Positions 27,239 to 36,300 of a stretch of DNA of 64,000 nt are shown piece after piece (the stretch's first letter is position 1; each line of letters starts with the position of its first letter). The position numbers and the translations under genes were made by a program. The DNA lies in the NCBI RefSeq assembly GCF_001894925.1, contig NZ_BCXD01000005.1, positions 1-64,000 of the forward strand, written 5' to 3'. This DNA is from Rhodococcus rhodnii NBRC 100604 (GTDB lineage: Bacteria > Actinomycetota > Actinomycetes > Mycobacteriales > Mycobacteriaceae). The notes below the pieces were generated by a model. The model saw only the letters and a list, made by a program, of their open reading frames with translations, did not search any database and was not told the DNA's origin.

Positions 27239-28840
27239 TCAGCCGATCTCGCCGCGCAGTGCGGCGAGCCGCTGCCGCGCCCGGGCGCGAGCGTCCGTGA
27301 GGGCGGCGCGGCTCGGCGTGGGCTCGACGACCTCGAGATAGAACTTGATCTTCGGTTCCGTGCCCGAGGGCCGGACGACGAGGCGACACGAATCGCCCTG
27401 GAGCACAACGGCGTCCGTACGCTGCGAGCCCTCGGTGGCCGCGAGGTCGGTGGTCGAGACCCGCTCGCCCGCCAGTGTGTCCGGCGGCCGCGTGCGCCAG
27501 CGCGTCATGACCTCGGTGATCCGGGCGCGGTCGCGTGCTTCGAGCGACACCTGGTCGGCCGCGTACACCCCGAACTCGACCGCGAGGTCGTCGAGCCTGC
27601 TCGCGACGGTCTCGCCGCGATCGCGCAGCGTCGCGACGAGGTCCGCTGCGACGACCGCCGCGGAGATCCCGTCCTTGTCGCGGACGGCGTCCGGGTCGAC
27701 GCACATGCCCAGCGCCTCCTCGTACGCGTAGACGAGCCCGTCCCCGGCACGCACGAGCCATTTGAATCCGGTGAGCGTGCGCGCGCAGCGGGCTCCGCGT
27801 GCGGGGGCGAGCACGTCGAGCAGGGTCGACGACACGATGGTCGTCGCGACGAGTGGATCGGGTTCGCTCGTGCGGGCGAGGACGTGTTCGGCGAGCAGGA
27901 CGCCGGTCTCGTCGCCGCGCAGCATGCGCCAGCCGTCCGGGGTGGGGATCCCGACGGCACACCGATCGGCGTCGGGATCGAAGGCGATCGCGAGGTCGGC
28001 GTCGACGCGCCGGGCGAGCGCGAGCAGTGCGTCGGTCGTGCCCGGCTCCTCCGGATTGGGTTTCGGCGCCGTCGGGAAGTCGGGGTCGGGGGCGAACTGC
28101 TCGTCGACGACGTGCACGTCGTCGAAACCCGCACGCCGCAGCGTCGCGACGCCGAGTTCGCCGCCGACGCCGTGCAGCGTGGTCAGCGCGATCCGGACGG
28201 ACCGGTGCGGTGCGGACACGAGCGACGCCGCACGTGCGACGTACCGCGCGACGACGGCGTCGTCGCTCACGGCGACCGGGGTGCGCGGGATCCGGTTCGT
28301 GGGACCGGCTCCCGCGATCGCGGCCTCGATCTCGCGATCGGCGGGGGAGACGAGTTGCGCGCCGCCCTCGACGTACACCTTGTAGCCGTTGTCGCCGGCG
28401 GGATTGTGCGACGCCGTGATCTGGACGCCGGCCGCGGCGCCGAGTGTGCGGACGGCGTACGCGACGACGGGCGTGGGGAGCGCGCGCGGCAACAGGACGA
28501 CCTCGAAGCCGGCACCGGCGAACACCTCGGCGGCGGCGTGGGCGAACTCCCGGGAGCGATGCCGCGCGTCGTGGCCGACCACGATCGGCTCGCCGTGGGG
28601 GTGGGTCGCGGCGAGGTGCTGTGCGAGACCGGCGCTCGCGCGCAGCACGACGGCGAGGTTCATGCCCGCGGGGCCGGGCCGGAGCGGCCCGCGCAGGCCC
28701 GCCGTCCCGAAGGCGAGCGGCTGCGCGAACCACTCGGTGAGCTCGGCCGGGCTCGCGGCGCGCAGTGCGGCCGCGTCGGCGGGGTCGGGATCGGCCGCGA
28801 TCCAGCGCTCGACGTCTCGCCGAAAGGTGCTGTCGTTCAC
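27239..28840 (-). CDS. pmmB: Phosphomannomutase/phosphoglucomutase (PmmB-type)
   Basis: A 533-residue alpha-D-phosphohexomutase. The phosphoserine loop is [21 protein letters not shown] cut to [16 protein letters not shown] here, metal binding is [15 protein letters not shown], sugar binding [10 protein letters not shown] and [13 protein letters not shown], and the phosphate-binding loop [16 protein letters not shown]. Next to punA and upp it may act mainly as a phosphopentomutase, feeding (deoxy)ribose-1-phosphate into central metabolism. This alternative is inferred from context. Its GTG overlaps the punA stop as GTGA, so the two are coupled. Confidence 0.92.
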   Translation of the reverse strand: MNDSTFRRDVERWIAADPDPADAAALRAASPAELTEWFAQPLAFGTAGLRGPLRPGPAGMNLAVVLRASAGLAQHLAATHPHGEPIVVGHDARHRSREFAHAAAEVFAGAGFEVVLLPRALPTPVVAYAVRTLGAAAGVQITASHNPAGDNGYKVYVEGGAQLVSPADREIEAAIAGAGPTNRIPRTPVAVSDDAVVARYVARAASLVSAPHRSVRIALTTLHGVGGELGVATLRRAGFDDVHVVDEQFAPDPDFPTAPKPNPEEPGTTDALLALARRVDADLAIAFDPDADRCAVGIPTPDGWRMLRGDETGVLLAEHVLARTSEPDPLVATTIVSSTLLDVLAPARGARCARTLTGFKWLVRAGDGLVYAYEEALGMCVDPDAVRDKDGISAAVVAADLVATLRDRGETVASRLDDLAVEFGVYAADQVSLEARDRARITEVMTRWRTRPPDTLAGERVSTTDLAATEGSQRTDAVVLQGDSCRLVVRPSGTEPKIKFYLEVVEPTPSRAALTDARARARQRLAALRGEIG

Positions 28841-29667
28841 AGTCGTCCGACGAGCGACCGCAGCAGCCCGCCCATCCGTGCAGCCGACGCGGCGCCGGCC
28901 GCGAGCACCTCGGCGTGATCGAGATGCTCGCCCGTCATCCCGGCGGCGAGGTTGGTCACGAGCGAGATGCCGAGCACCTCGGCGCCGAGCGCGCGGGCGG
29001 CGATCGTCTCGTGGACGGTCGACATCCCGACGAGGTCGGCGCCGAGCGTGCGGAGCATGCGGATCTCGGCGGGCGTCTCGTAGTGCGGGCCGGGCAGTCC
29101 CGCGTACACGCCCTCGGCGAGGGTGGGGTCGATCTCGCGGGCCAGGCCGCGCAGCCGGGACGAGTAGGCGTCGACGAGATCGACGAACTCGGCCCCGACG
29201 AGCGGGGAGCGGGCCGTGAGATTGAGGTGATCTGCGATGAGGACCGGTTCGCCGACACTCATCCCGTCGCGAATCCCGCCGGCGGCGTTGGTGAGGATCA
29301 CGGTGCGGGCGCCCGCGGCGACCGCCGTTCGCACCGGGTGCACGACGTGCGCGAGCGGGTGGCCCTCGTACGCGTGCGTGCGGCCGAGCAGGACGAGCAC
29401 GTTCCGGGAGCCGACGCGCACGGATCGGACGACGCCCGCGTGGCCGTGCGCCGACGGCGGGGTGAAGCCGGGGATCTCGCCCATCGGCACGACGGAGTCC
29501 GGTTCGCCGAGCACATCGGCGGCGTCGCGCCAGCCCGAGCCGAGGACGACGGCGACGGCGTGCTCGGCGACACCGGTGCGCTCGGCGATCACGGCGGCGG
29601 CAGCAGCGGCGTCGGGTGCGGCCTGTGCGCGCTCGAAGGGGGGCTCGGCGGACTCGGGTGCTGTCAT
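28837..29667 (-). CDS. punA: Purine nucleoside phosphorylase
   Basis: A 276-residue trimeric-type PNP that splits inosine and guanosine with phosphate. Landmarks are [35 protein letters not shown], and [19 protein letters not shown] followed by [12 protein letters not shown]. This corresponds to deoD of M. tuberculosis. The ATG chosen is the one 6 bases downstream of a GACTAT -10; a GTG six codons upstream lies inside that promoter. It is coupled to pmmB and divergent from an enoyl-CoA hydratase. Confidence 0.95.
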   Translation of the reverse strand: MTAPESAEPPFERAQAAPDAAAAAAVIAERTGVAEHAVAVVLGSGWRDAADVLGEPDSVVPMGEIPGFTPPSAHGHAGVVRSVRVGSRNVLVLLGRTHAYEGHPLAHVVHPVRTAVAAGARTVILTNAAGGIRDGMSVGEPVLIADHLNLTARSPLVGAEFVDLVDAYSSRLRGLAREIDPTLAEGVYAGLPGPHYETPAEIRMLRTLGADLVGMSTVHETIAARALGAEVLGISLVTNLAAGMTGEHLDHAEVLAAGAASAARMGGLLRSLVGRL

Positions 29668-29673
29668 GGGGCG

Positions 29674-29679
29674 ATAGTC
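29674..29679 (-). promoter_or_regulatory. Putative -10 element of punA, overlapping a divergent -10
   Basis: GACTAT on the minus strand ends 6 bases before the punA ATG. It overlaps by five bases the plus-strand TAGTCT used by the divergent hydratase gene. Confidence 0.5.
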
Positions 29680-29680
29680 T
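29675..29680 (+). promoter_or_regulatory. Putative -10 element of the hydratase gene, overlapping the punA -10
   Basis: TAGTCT ends 7 bases before the ATG at 29688. The two divergent start codons are only 20 bases apart, so the promoters must share this spot. Confidence 0.5.
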
Positions 29681-29687
29681 CCCACTC

Positions 29688-30389
29688 ATGCCGTACTTGG
29701 ATCGCGATGGCGAGGTTGTCGTTCTCTACCTGGGCAACGAGAACGAGACCGACAACGAGAACCGTTTCCACCCCGATTGGATCGACCGCGTGCACGCGCT
29801 GCTCGACGAGGTCGAGGCCACCGAGGGTCCCGCCGCGCTCGTGACCACCGCGACCGGCAAGTTCTACACGAACGGTCTCGACACCGATCACGTGTTCGCG
29901 AACCTCGGTGCGCTGCCGGAGTACCTCGATCGCGTCCACACCGTGTACACGCGGCTGCTCGCGTTCCCGATGGCGACGGTCGCGGCCGTGCAGGGGCACG
30001 CGTTCGGCGCGGGCGCGATGCTCGCGCTGGCCCACGACTTCCGCGTCATGCGCGCCGACCGCGGCTACTGGTCGCTGCCCGAGGTCGACCTCCAGATGCC
30101 GTTCACCGTCGGCATGGCGGGACTGCTCGAGGGGCGCCTGCCCAAGCAGACCGCGGTCGAGGCGATGACGACCGGCCGCCGGTACGGCGGCGAGGACGCG
30201 AAGGCCGCCGCGATCGTCGAGGCCACCGCGGGCGAGGGCGACGTCCTCGCCGTTGCCGTCGAGCGGGCGCGTGCCCTCGCCGGCAAGCGTGGCCCCAATC
30301 TCGGCGGGATCAAGCGGAGCCTGCACGTCCGCACGCTCGAGGCGCTGGAGACTCCGACGGCGAGCAGCTCGTTCTCGTTCGGGCAGTGA
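29688..30389 (+). CDS. Enoyl-CoA hydratase/isomerase family protein
   Basis: A 233-residue crotonase-fold protein, short for the family. The first oxyanion-hole region is TTATGKFYTNGLDTDHV and the second AAVQGHAFGAGAMLALAHDFRVM. The position usually holding catalytic Glu in hydratases is in VDLQMPFTVGM, which lacks an obvious matching Glu, so an isomerase or delta3,delta2-enoyl-CoA isomerase activity is more likely. The C-terminal helix is truncated relative to classical EchA. It shares a promoter spot with punA and has no fatty-acid genes around it. Confidence 0.82.
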   Translation: MPYLDRDGEVVVLYLGNENETDNENRFHPDWIDRVHALLDEVEATEGPAALVTTATGKFYTNGLDTDHVFANLGALPEYLDRVHTVYTRLLAFPMATVAAVQGHAFGAGAMLALAHDFRVMRADRGYWSLPEVDLQMPFTVGMAGLLEGRLPKQTAVEAMTTGRRYGGEDAKAAAIVEATAGEGDVLAVAVERARALAGKRGPNLGGIKRSLHVRTLEALETPTASSSFSFGQ

Positions 30390-30419
30390 CACGAGCGGAG
30401 CGGTGACGCCGGGCGGTGG

Positions 30420-30425
30420 GACAAT
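30420..30425 (+). promoter_or_regulatory. Putative -10 element of the first M20 gene
   Basis: GACAAT ends 6 bases before the GTG start, identical in form to the folD promoter. Confidence 0.55.
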
Positions 30426-30431
30426 CGGGTG

Positions 30432-31733
30432 GTGACCACCCGACCGCAGTCGCCGGCTCCCCGTGTTCGTGACTCCACCACGAGCGCGGTCGCGGAGATC
30501 ACCGGCGAGCTCGTCGCGCTGTCGCGTGCGCTGCACGCAGAACCCGAGCTGGCGTTCGAGGAGTTCCGCGCGTGCGAACGCATCACGAACCTGCTGCGCC
30601 GTCTCGGGTTCGAGGTGCGGACGGGTGTCGCGGGCCTGCCGACGGCGTTCGACGCGCGGTTCGGCAGCGGTGACCTCGAGATCGCCGTGCTCGCCGAGTA
30701 CGACGCGCTGCCGGGCATCGGTCACGCGTGCGGCCACAACATCATCGCGGCGAGCGCCGTCGGCGCCGGTCACGCGCTGGCCCGGGTCGCCGACGTGCTC
30801 GGCATCACGGTCCGGGTGATCGGGACTCCCGCCGAGGAGACCGGCGGCGGCAAGGTGCTCATGCTGCATCGCGGTGTGTTCGACTCCGTCGCCGCCGCCG
30901 TCATGGTGCATCCGGGCCCGGTCGACATCGTGGGCGCCGTGTCGCTCGCGCTCGCCGACGTCGCGGTCGAGTTCCGCGGCGTCGAGACGCATGCGTCGGC
31001 GGCACCCGAACTCGGCCGCAACGCCGCGGACGCCGCGACCGTCGCCCAGGTGGCCGTCGGGCTGCTGCGGCAGCATCTCGCGTCCGATCAGCAGATCCAC
31101 GGCATCGTCAGCGACGGCGGTGACGCTCCGAACATCGTTCCGGCGCGGTCGGAGATGCTCTACTACCTGCGCGCGCGGTCGGCGGAGTCGCTCGCCGACC
31201 TGACGCGGCGCGTCGAAGCTGCTTTCGCGGGTGCGGCGCTCGCGACGGGGTGCACGCACAGCGTGCGCACGGTCTCGCCGACCTACGAGGAACTGTCCCC
31301 GGACGCGGTGCTCGCGGCGGCGTACCGCGACGAGATCGCAGCACTGGGCCGCACCCCGATTCCCGCGGCGGCGGAGGAGTCGCGCCCCTTGGGCAGTACC
31401 GACATGGGTAACGTCACTCGGGTCGTCCCGGGAATCCATCCGATCATCGGCGTCGAGTCCGGCGGTGCGGTCACGCATCAGCCGCAGTTCGCCGCCGCGT
31501 GCGTGGGCCCGTCCGCCGAGCGCGCGATCGTCGACGGAGCGCTCGCGCTCGCAGGGGCGATCGCGCGGGTCGCGACGGACGACGTGCAGCGCGCCCGTCT
31601 GCTCGACGGCGTTGCGCGGCGCCGGAGCGGCATCGGTGATGCGGGATCGGGCGGAGACGGTGCGGGGTCGGTCGGAGACGGTGCGGGGTCGGCCGGAGAC
31701 GGCGGATCCCACGAAGGAGAGGAGCGGGCGTGA
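30432..31733 (+). CDS. M20-family amidohydrolase (AmiB-type)
   Basis: A 433-residue metallo-hydrolase of the M20 peptidase/aminoacylase family. Metal ligands are in AEYDALPGIGHACGHNIIAA, shown by GHACGH, the catalytic Glu in GTPAEETGGGK, and a late His in GGAVTHQPQFAA. The M20 dimerisation domain is around residues 185-300. It corresponds to amiB1. The last 35 residues are a Gly/Asp/Ser tail encoded by three 21-base repeats, not part of the enzyme fold. Its stop overlaps the next M20 gene (GTGA). Confidence 0.87.
   Translation: MTTRPQSPAPRVRDSTTSAVAEITGELVALSRALHAEPELAFEEFRACERITNLLRRLGFEVRTGVAGLPTAFDARFGSGDLEIAVLAEYDALPGIGHACGHNIIAASAVGAGHALARVADVLGITVRVIGTPAEETGGGKVLMLHRGVFDSVAAAVMVHPGPVDIVGAVSLALADVAVEFRGVETHASAAPELGRNAADAATVAQVAVGLLRQHLASDQQIHGIVSDGGDAPNIVPARSEMLYYLRARSAESLADLTRRVEAAFAGAALATGCTHSVRTVSPTYEELSPDAVLAAAYRDEIAALGRTPIPAAAEESRPLGSTDMGNVTRVVPGIHPIIGVESGGAVTHQPQFAAACVGPSAERAIVDGALALAGAIARVATDDVQRARLLDGVARRRSGIGDAGSGGDGAGSVGDGAGSAGDGGSHEGEERA
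31640..31702 (+). repeat. Three in-frame 21-base tandem repeats
   Basis: Units tgcgggatcgggcggagacg(g), then two near-copies with ggtcggt/ggtcggc at the variable position, encode GAGSGGD-, GAGSVGD- and GAGSAGD-like heptads at the C-terminus of the first M20 protein. The 21-base period preserves the frame. Confidence 0.85.
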
Positions 31734-32890
31734 ACGCGGCGGTCGAGCGGTGGATCGAGGAGCACGGAGAGGAACTGTCGCGGTGGCGCCGTCACATCCA
31801 CGCACATCCCGAACTGGGCTTCCACGAGTTCGCGACGACCGAGTTCGTCGCGAATGCGCTCGCGGGTGCCGGGCTGAGCCCGAAGGTGCTTCCCGGCGGC
31901 ACGGGACTGACGTGCGATCTCGGCCCCTCGACGGGGCCGCGGCTGGCACTGCGGACCGACATCGACGCGCTCCCGATGCAGGAGATGACGGGTGCGAGCT
32001 ACGCGTCGACCGTCGACGGCGTCTCGCACGCGTGCGGCCACGACGCCCACACCACCGTCCTGCTCGCGACGGGGCTCGCGCTCGCGTCGGCCGGTGACCT
32101 GCCGGTCGGGGTGCGGCTGATCTTCCAGCCCGCAGAGGAACTCATGCCGGGCGGGGCGATCGCCGTCGTGCGCTCGGGTGCGCTCGAGGGCGTCGAGCGG
32201 ATCTTCGCGATCCACTGCGATCCGCGCATCGAGGTCGGCCGGGTCGGTGTCCGGCTCGGCGCGATCACGTCCGCGGCCGACACCGTGAAACTCGTCCTGA
32301 GCTCGCCGGGCGGCCACACGTCACGACCGCACCTCACGACGGATCTCGTGTACGCGATGGCGTCCGTCGTGACGGGTCTGCCGGGCCTGCTCAGCCGCCG
32401 GATCGATCCGCGCACGGGCACCGTCATGGTGTGGGGTGCGGTGAACGCCGGCCGCGCGCCGAACGCGATTCCGCAGCGCGGCACGATGGCCGGCACGGTC
32501 CGGACGGGCGATCACGCGACGTGGGCGATGCTCGAGCCGCTCGTGCGGGAGATCGTGGCGGGCCTGCTCGCCCCGACGGGCGTCGAGTACGAGATCGAGT
32601 ACCGGCGCGGTGTGCCGCCCGTCGTCAACGACGAGGTGTCGACGCGGATGTTCGAGGAGTCCATCCGGTCGCTCGGGCCCGACGCGCTCGCCGAGACGCC
32701 GCAGTCGGGCGGTGGCGAGGACTTCTCGTGGTATCTCGAAGAGGTGCCGGGGGCGATGGCCCGGCTCGGCGTGTGGACGGGGCGTGGGCCGCAGCTCGAT
32801 CTGCACCAGCCGACGTTCGATCTCGACGAACGCGCCCTCGAGGTGGGAGTGCGCGTGTTCACCGATCTCGTGACGTCGTACCGGCGGTAG
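31730..32890 (+). CDS. M20-family amidohydrolase (AmiA-type)
   Basis: A 386-residue paralogue of the preceding enzyme, of the IAA-amino acid/hippurate hydrolase type. RRHIHAHPELGFHEF, ALRTDIDALPMQEM, VSHACGHDAHTTVLLATG, FQPAEELMPGGA and the C-terminal GGGEDFSWYLEEVPGAMARLG hold the usual metal and catalytic residues. It corresponds to amiA1. Translational overlap with the upstream gene suggests a heteromer or a shared pathway, perhaps hydrolysis of N-acyl amino acids or peptidoglycan-derived amides. The substrate is not evident. Confidence 0.9.
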   Translation: MNAAVERWIEEHGEELSRWRRHIHAHPELGFHEFATTEFVANALAGAGLSPKVLPGGTGLTCDLGPSTGPRLALRTDIDALPMQEMTGASYASTVDGVSHACGHDAHTTVLLATGLALASAGDLPVGVRLIFQPAEELMPGGAIAVVRSGALEGVERIFAIHCDPRIEVGRVGVRLGAITSAADTVKLVLSSPGGHTSRPHLTTDLVYAMASVVTGLPGLLSRRIDPRTGTVMVWGAVNAGRAPNAIPQRGTMAGTVRTGDHATWAMLEPLVREIVAGLLAPTGVEYEIEYRRGVPPVVNDEVSTRMFEESIRSLGPDALAETPQSGGGEDFSWYLEEVPGAMARLGVWTGRGPQLDLHQPTFDLDERALEVGVRVFTDLVTSYRR

Positions 32891-32918
32891 CGCCCGTACC
32901 GGTGGCCACGCGCGGAGG

Positions 32919-33392
32919 TCAGCTCTCCGAGGTGCCGGGTCCGACGTTGCGGCTGTTACGAGTTCGCAGCTCGCGCACGTAGTCGTCGGGTGCTCCCGCG
33001 ACTTCGGCGGCGTCGGCGACGACACCGAGATAGCGTGCCGACGGCAGGCCTCCCTCGTACGCGTCCATGACGTACAGCCATGCGAGGACGGCACCGGACT
33101 CGGTGTCGATGCGCACCCGGATCTTGCGGTGGATGCCGAGTTCGGAGCCCTCCCAGCGGTCGAGACTGCGCTCGTCCTCCTCGGGCACGTCGTAGAGGAC
33201 GACGAACACGCGCGCGTCGTCGTGGCGGTCCTCGACGACCGTCGCGAGCGCGCCCTCCCAGCCGATGTCGCCGCCGCTGAAGGTCAGCCGCCAACCGTGG
33301 AGCCACCCGGTTCCCGCCATCGGCGAGTGGGGGCAGCGCTGCATCATCTGTTCGGGGTCCATGTTGGACCCGTACGCGGCATAGATCGGCAC
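32919..33392 (-). CDS. Gamma-glutamylcyclotransferase-fold protein
   Basis: A 157-residue GGCT/AIG2-like protein. The N-terminal IYAAYGSNMDPEQMMQRCP is the glycine-rich substrate loop, and LYDVPEEDERSLDRWEGSE places the acidic residue region. Members release 5-oxoproline from gamma-glutamyl peptides or amines. It resembles Rv3304 by position. The GTG start is supported by a TAGGCT hexamer 7 bases upstream. Possible substrates in an actinomycete include gamma-glutamylcysteine-like or gamma-glutamylated amines; this is inference. Confidence 0.82.
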   Translation of the reverse strand: MPIYAAYGSNMDPEQMMQRCPHSPMAGTGWLHGWRLTFSGGDIGWEGALATVVEDRHDDARVFVVLYDVPEEDERSLDRWEGSELGIHRKIRVRIDTESGAVLAWLYVMDAYEGGLPSARYLGVVADAAEVAGAPDDYVRELRTRNSRNVGPGTSES

Positions 33393-33399
33393 GGGCGCC

Positions 33400-33405
33400 A
33401 GCCTA
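33400..33405 (-). promoter_or_regulatory. Putative -10 element of the GGCT gene
   Basis: TAGGCT on the minus strand ends 7 bases before the GTG. Confidence 0.5.
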
Positions 33406-33417
33406 ACGGCTGCCTTG

Positions 33418-33423
33418 TAACCT
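33418..33423 (+). promoter_or_regulatory. Putative -10 element of lpdA
   Basis: TAACCT would start transcription near 33430, giving lpdA a leader of about 73 bases with a GGAGG ribosome site. Unlike its neighbours this would be a leadered gene. Confidence 0.4.
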
Positions 33424-33502
33424 GATGTGTGCAGTGCGTGCGAGCCACACCGGAGATCCCGGCCCATCCGGCTCGCGTGCGAGTCGACGATGTGGAGGAC
33501 GA

Positions 33503-34909
33503 ATGGCAACCCGGATCGTGATCATCGGCGGTGGCCCGGCCGGTTACGAAGCGGCGCTGGTGGCAGTCCAGCACGGCGGTACCGTCACGGTGATCGATTC
33601 GGACGGGATCGGCGGTGCGTGCGTGCTGTTCGACTGCGTTCCGTCGAAGACCTTCATCGCCTCCACTGGTATCCGCACGGACATGCGCCGCGCCACCGAT
33701 CTCGGTATCGAGATCGATCCGAGCATGGCGAAGGTCTCTCTCGCACAGATCAATTCGCGCGTCAAAGCGCTCGCGCAGGCGCAGTCCTCGGACATTCGTG
33801 CGCGGTTGCAGGCCGTCGGCATCGAGGTCCTGGGCGGTCGTGGCGAACTCATCGACACGCAGCTCGGGATGGCCGCGCATCAGGTCAAGGCGACGCTCGC
33901 GAACGGCGAGGAGCGGGTGCTCGACGCCGACGTCGTCCTCGTCGCGACCGGTGCGAGCCCGCGGGTGCTGCCCGGCGCGGTTCCGGACGGCGAGCGCATC
34001 CTCAACTGGCGTCAGCTCTACGACCTCGACGAGCTGCCGTCGCACCTCGTCGTCGTCGGTTCGGGTGTCACGGGCGCCGAGTTCGTCTCCGCCTACACCG
34101 AGATGGGCGTGAAGGTCACGCTCGTGTCGAGTCGTGACCGCGTGCTGCCGGGGGAGGACGCCGACGCGGCGCTCGTCCTCGAGGACGCGCTCGCGGAGCG
34201 CGGCGTCGAACTCGTCAAGCACGCGCGTGCGGACGAGGTGGAGCGCACCGAGGACGGCGTGATCGTCAGGATGTCGGACGGCCGCACCGTCGAGGCGAGC
34301 CATGCACTCATGACGGTCGGCTCGGTGCCGAACACGGGCGGGCTCGGCCTCGAGCGAGTCGGCATCGAACTCGACCGCGGCGGCTACCTCCGCGTCGACC
34401 GCGTCTCGCGCACCACGGTCGCGGGCATCTACGCCGCGGGCGACTGTACGGGCCTGCTGCCGCTCGCATCGGTCGCGGCGATGCAGGGGCGCATCGCGAT
34501 GTACCACGCGCTCGGCGAGGGCGTCAGCCCCATCAAGCTCAAAACCGTTGCGTCCGCGGTGTTCACGCGCCCCGAGATCGCCACCGTCGGTGTGAGTCAG
34601 GCTGCGATCGACAACGGTGACGTGCCGGCACGTACCGTGATGCTGCCGCTCAACACCAATCCGCGCGCCAAGATGTCGGGGCTGCGACGCGGCTTCGTCA
34701 AGATCTTCTGCCGGCCCGCGACGGGTGTCGTCATCGGTGGTGTCGTCGTCGCGCCGGTCGGTTCGGAGCTGATCCTGCCGCTCGCGATGGCGGTGCAGAA
34801 CAACCTCACCGTCAACGACCTGGCGAACACCTTCTCGGTGTACCCGTCGCTCACCGGATCGATCACCGAAGCGGCGCGGCAGCTGATGCGCCACGACGAT
34901 CTCGACTGA
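33503..34909 (+). CDS. lpdA: LpdA-type NAD(P)H dehydrogenase/disulfide-reductase-fold flavoprotein
   Basis: A 468-residue flavoprotein. FAD site RIVIIGGGPAGYEAALVA, NAD(P) site VVVGSGVTGAEFVSAYTEMG, second FAD motif GIYAAGDCTGLLPLASVAAMQG and the C-terminal interface domain are clear. It matches mycobacterial LpdA (Rv3303c) almost throughout, an enzyme that reduces quinones with NAD(P)H rather than acting as lipoamide dehydrogenase. Cys40 and Cys45 (GGACVLFDCVPSKTF) form a CxxxxC pair, whereas my recollection of the M. tuberculosis protein is GGAAVLDDC, lacking the first Cys. The His-Glu dyad of true disulfide reductases is absent at the C-terminus. GGAGG precedes the ATG. Confidence 0.9.
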   Translation: MATRIVIIGGGPAGYEAALVAVQHGGTVTVIDSDGIGGACVLFDCVPSKTFIASTGIRTDMRRATDLGIEIDPSMAKVSLAQINSRVKALAQAQSSDIRARLQAVGIEVLGGRGELIDTQLGMAAHQVKATLANGEERVLDADVVLVATGASPRVLPGAVPDGERILNWRQLYDLDELPSHLVVVGSGVTGAEFVSAYTEMGVKVTLVSSRDRVLPGEDADAALVLEDALAERGVELVKHARADEVERTEDGVIVRMSDGRTVEASHALMTVGSVPNTGGLGLERVGIELDRGGYLRVDRVSRTTVAGIYAAGDCTGLLPLASVAAMQGRIAMYHALGEGVSPIKLKTVASAVFTRPEIATVGVSQAAIDNGDVPARTVMLPLNTNPRAKMSGLRRGFVKIFCRPATGVVIGGVVVAPVGSELILPLAMAVQNNLTVNDLANTFSVYPSLTGSITEAARQLMRHDDLD

Positions 34910-35118
34910 CCGCGACCGCGCGGTCCGACGCGCGAGCGTCTCACAGCACATCATCTCGAATGGTGGGATAGATCTTCCGTGGGTTGGGATGCCTGTGCGA
35001 CAGTGGCGATGCGGGCACGCGACACGGCAGCCCGCCGATCGCTGCACCGTCCCGCCGCCCGGGTGATCCCCGGTGGCCCGAAGGTACGTCCCATTCCTTC
35101 GTGCTAACCGGAGTCCTC
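34910..35118 (+). other. Leader region of the aminotransferase gene
   Basis: No established gene. A short reading frame of 25 codons starts at ATG 34989 (MPVRQWRCGHATRQ...) and ends at a TGA near 35066, but has no good ribosome site. A GC-rich potential hairpin (CCGCCCGGGTGATCCCCGGTGG) follows. The region could be an attenuating leader, but no known riboswitch is recognised. Confidence 0.3.
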
Positions 35119-36300
35119 GTGCCCACACTCTCGTGCCGGATCGCCGATCTTCGTGGATCGGCGATCCGGGATCTGCTGTCGCTCACCGCTCGACCCGAGA
35201 TTCTGAGTCTCGCGGGCGGGCTGCCCGCCCTCGAACTCGTGCCCCACGAGCGGATCTCCACCGTCCTCGCCGAGGTCGGCGCGGACCCTCGCGCCTGGCA
35301 GTACGGCGAGACGGCGGGCGCGGGACTGCTGCGTGAGGTGCTCGCGGCGAGGGAGACGGCTCGTCTCGGTCGTGCGGTGGGAGTCGACGAGATCGTCGTG
35401 ACGCACGGCTCGCAGCAGGCGCTGAGCCTGCTCGCGCAGGTGCTCGTCGATCCGGGCGATCCGGTGATCGTGGAGTCGCCGGTCTACCCGGGTGCCGCGG
35501 GTGCGTTCGCCGCCGCCGGTGCGACGTTGGTGGGTGTCCCACTCGACGGCGACGGGATGCAGACGGAGATACTGGAGGAATACCTCGCTGAGGGGCTCCG
35601 GCCGCGAGTCCTCCACACGGTCAGCACCTTTCACAATCCGGGTGGTGCCGTGCTCGCAGCGCCGCGCCGTCGGCGGCTGGCCGAGCTTGCCGAACGGTAC
35701 GACTTCTGGATCGTCGAGGACGATCCCTACGGGGACCTCTGGTTCGACTCCCCGCCGCCGGACCCGGTCGCTGCTCATTCGACCCGCGTGTTACGGCTCT
35801 CGAGCGCATCGAAGACCTTGGCGCCCGCACTGCGCGTGGGCTGGCTCCACGGCGACCGCGCAGTGTGCGCCGGCGTGGAACGACTGAAGCAGAGCGCCGA
35901 TCTCTGTGGCTCCACGCTGACGCAACTCGTCTGCGCGCGGCTGCTCGCGGACGGCCGATGGTTCGACGCGCATCTCGGCCGAGTGCGCAGGGACTACGCG
36001 GCGCGGGCTGACGCCCTGGTGGCCGCTCTGCGAGCCCGTTTCGGCGACGCGCTGTGGCTCGAACCGGTACGCGGCGGGATGTTCGCCTGGGGGCGGTTCG
36101 GGGACGGCACCGACACCGACCGGCTGTTGCGTACGGCGGTCGAGCACGGTGTCGCGTTCGTGCCCGGCAGTGCGTTCGCCGTGGGGGAGGAGGACGCCGC
36201 GCAGCTGCGATCGAGCCTGCGCCTGTCGTTTGCGACGTGCCTGCCCGACACACTGGTGGAGGCCGCGGACCGGCTGGCGCTCGCTCACGCCCAGTCGTAG
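35119..36300 (+). CDS. PLP-dependent aminotransferase, class I (LysN/2-aminoadipate-type)
   Basis: A 393-residue fold-type I aminotransferase without an N-terminal GntR domain. Landmarks are [76 protein letters not shown] and the PLP lysine in [19 protein letters not shown]. The layout is that of the LysN/ARO8-like branch, which includes 2-aminoadipate, valine and aromatic transaminases. CGGAG lies at good spacing before the GTG. It may supply the 2-aminoadipate step of lysine degradation; this is an inference. Its last 16 bases overlap the end of glpK. Confidence 0.82.
   Translation: MPTLSCRIADLRGSAIRDLLSLTARPEILSLAGGLPALELVPHERISTVLAEVGADPRAWQYGETAGAGLLREVLAARETARLGRAVGVDEIVVTHGSQQALSLLAQVLVDPGDPVIVESPVYPGAAGAFAAAGATLVGVPLDGDGMQTEILEEYLAEGLRPRVLHTVSTFHNPGGAVLAAPRRRRLAELAERYDFWIVEDDPYGDLWFDSPPPDPVAAHSTRVLRLSSASKTLAPALRVGWLHGDRAVCAGVERLKQSADLCGSTLTQLVCARLLADGRWFDAHLGRVRRDYAARADALVAALRARFGDALWLEPVRGGMFAWGRFGDGTDTDRLLRTAVEHGVAFVPGSAFAVGEEDAAQLRSSLRLSFATCLPDTLVEAADRLALAHAQS

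Noticed and set aside
35119-36300. MocR-type (GntR-aminotransferase) regulator
   Set aside because: The protein has only the aminotransferase domain; no helix-turn-helix precedes it in frame.
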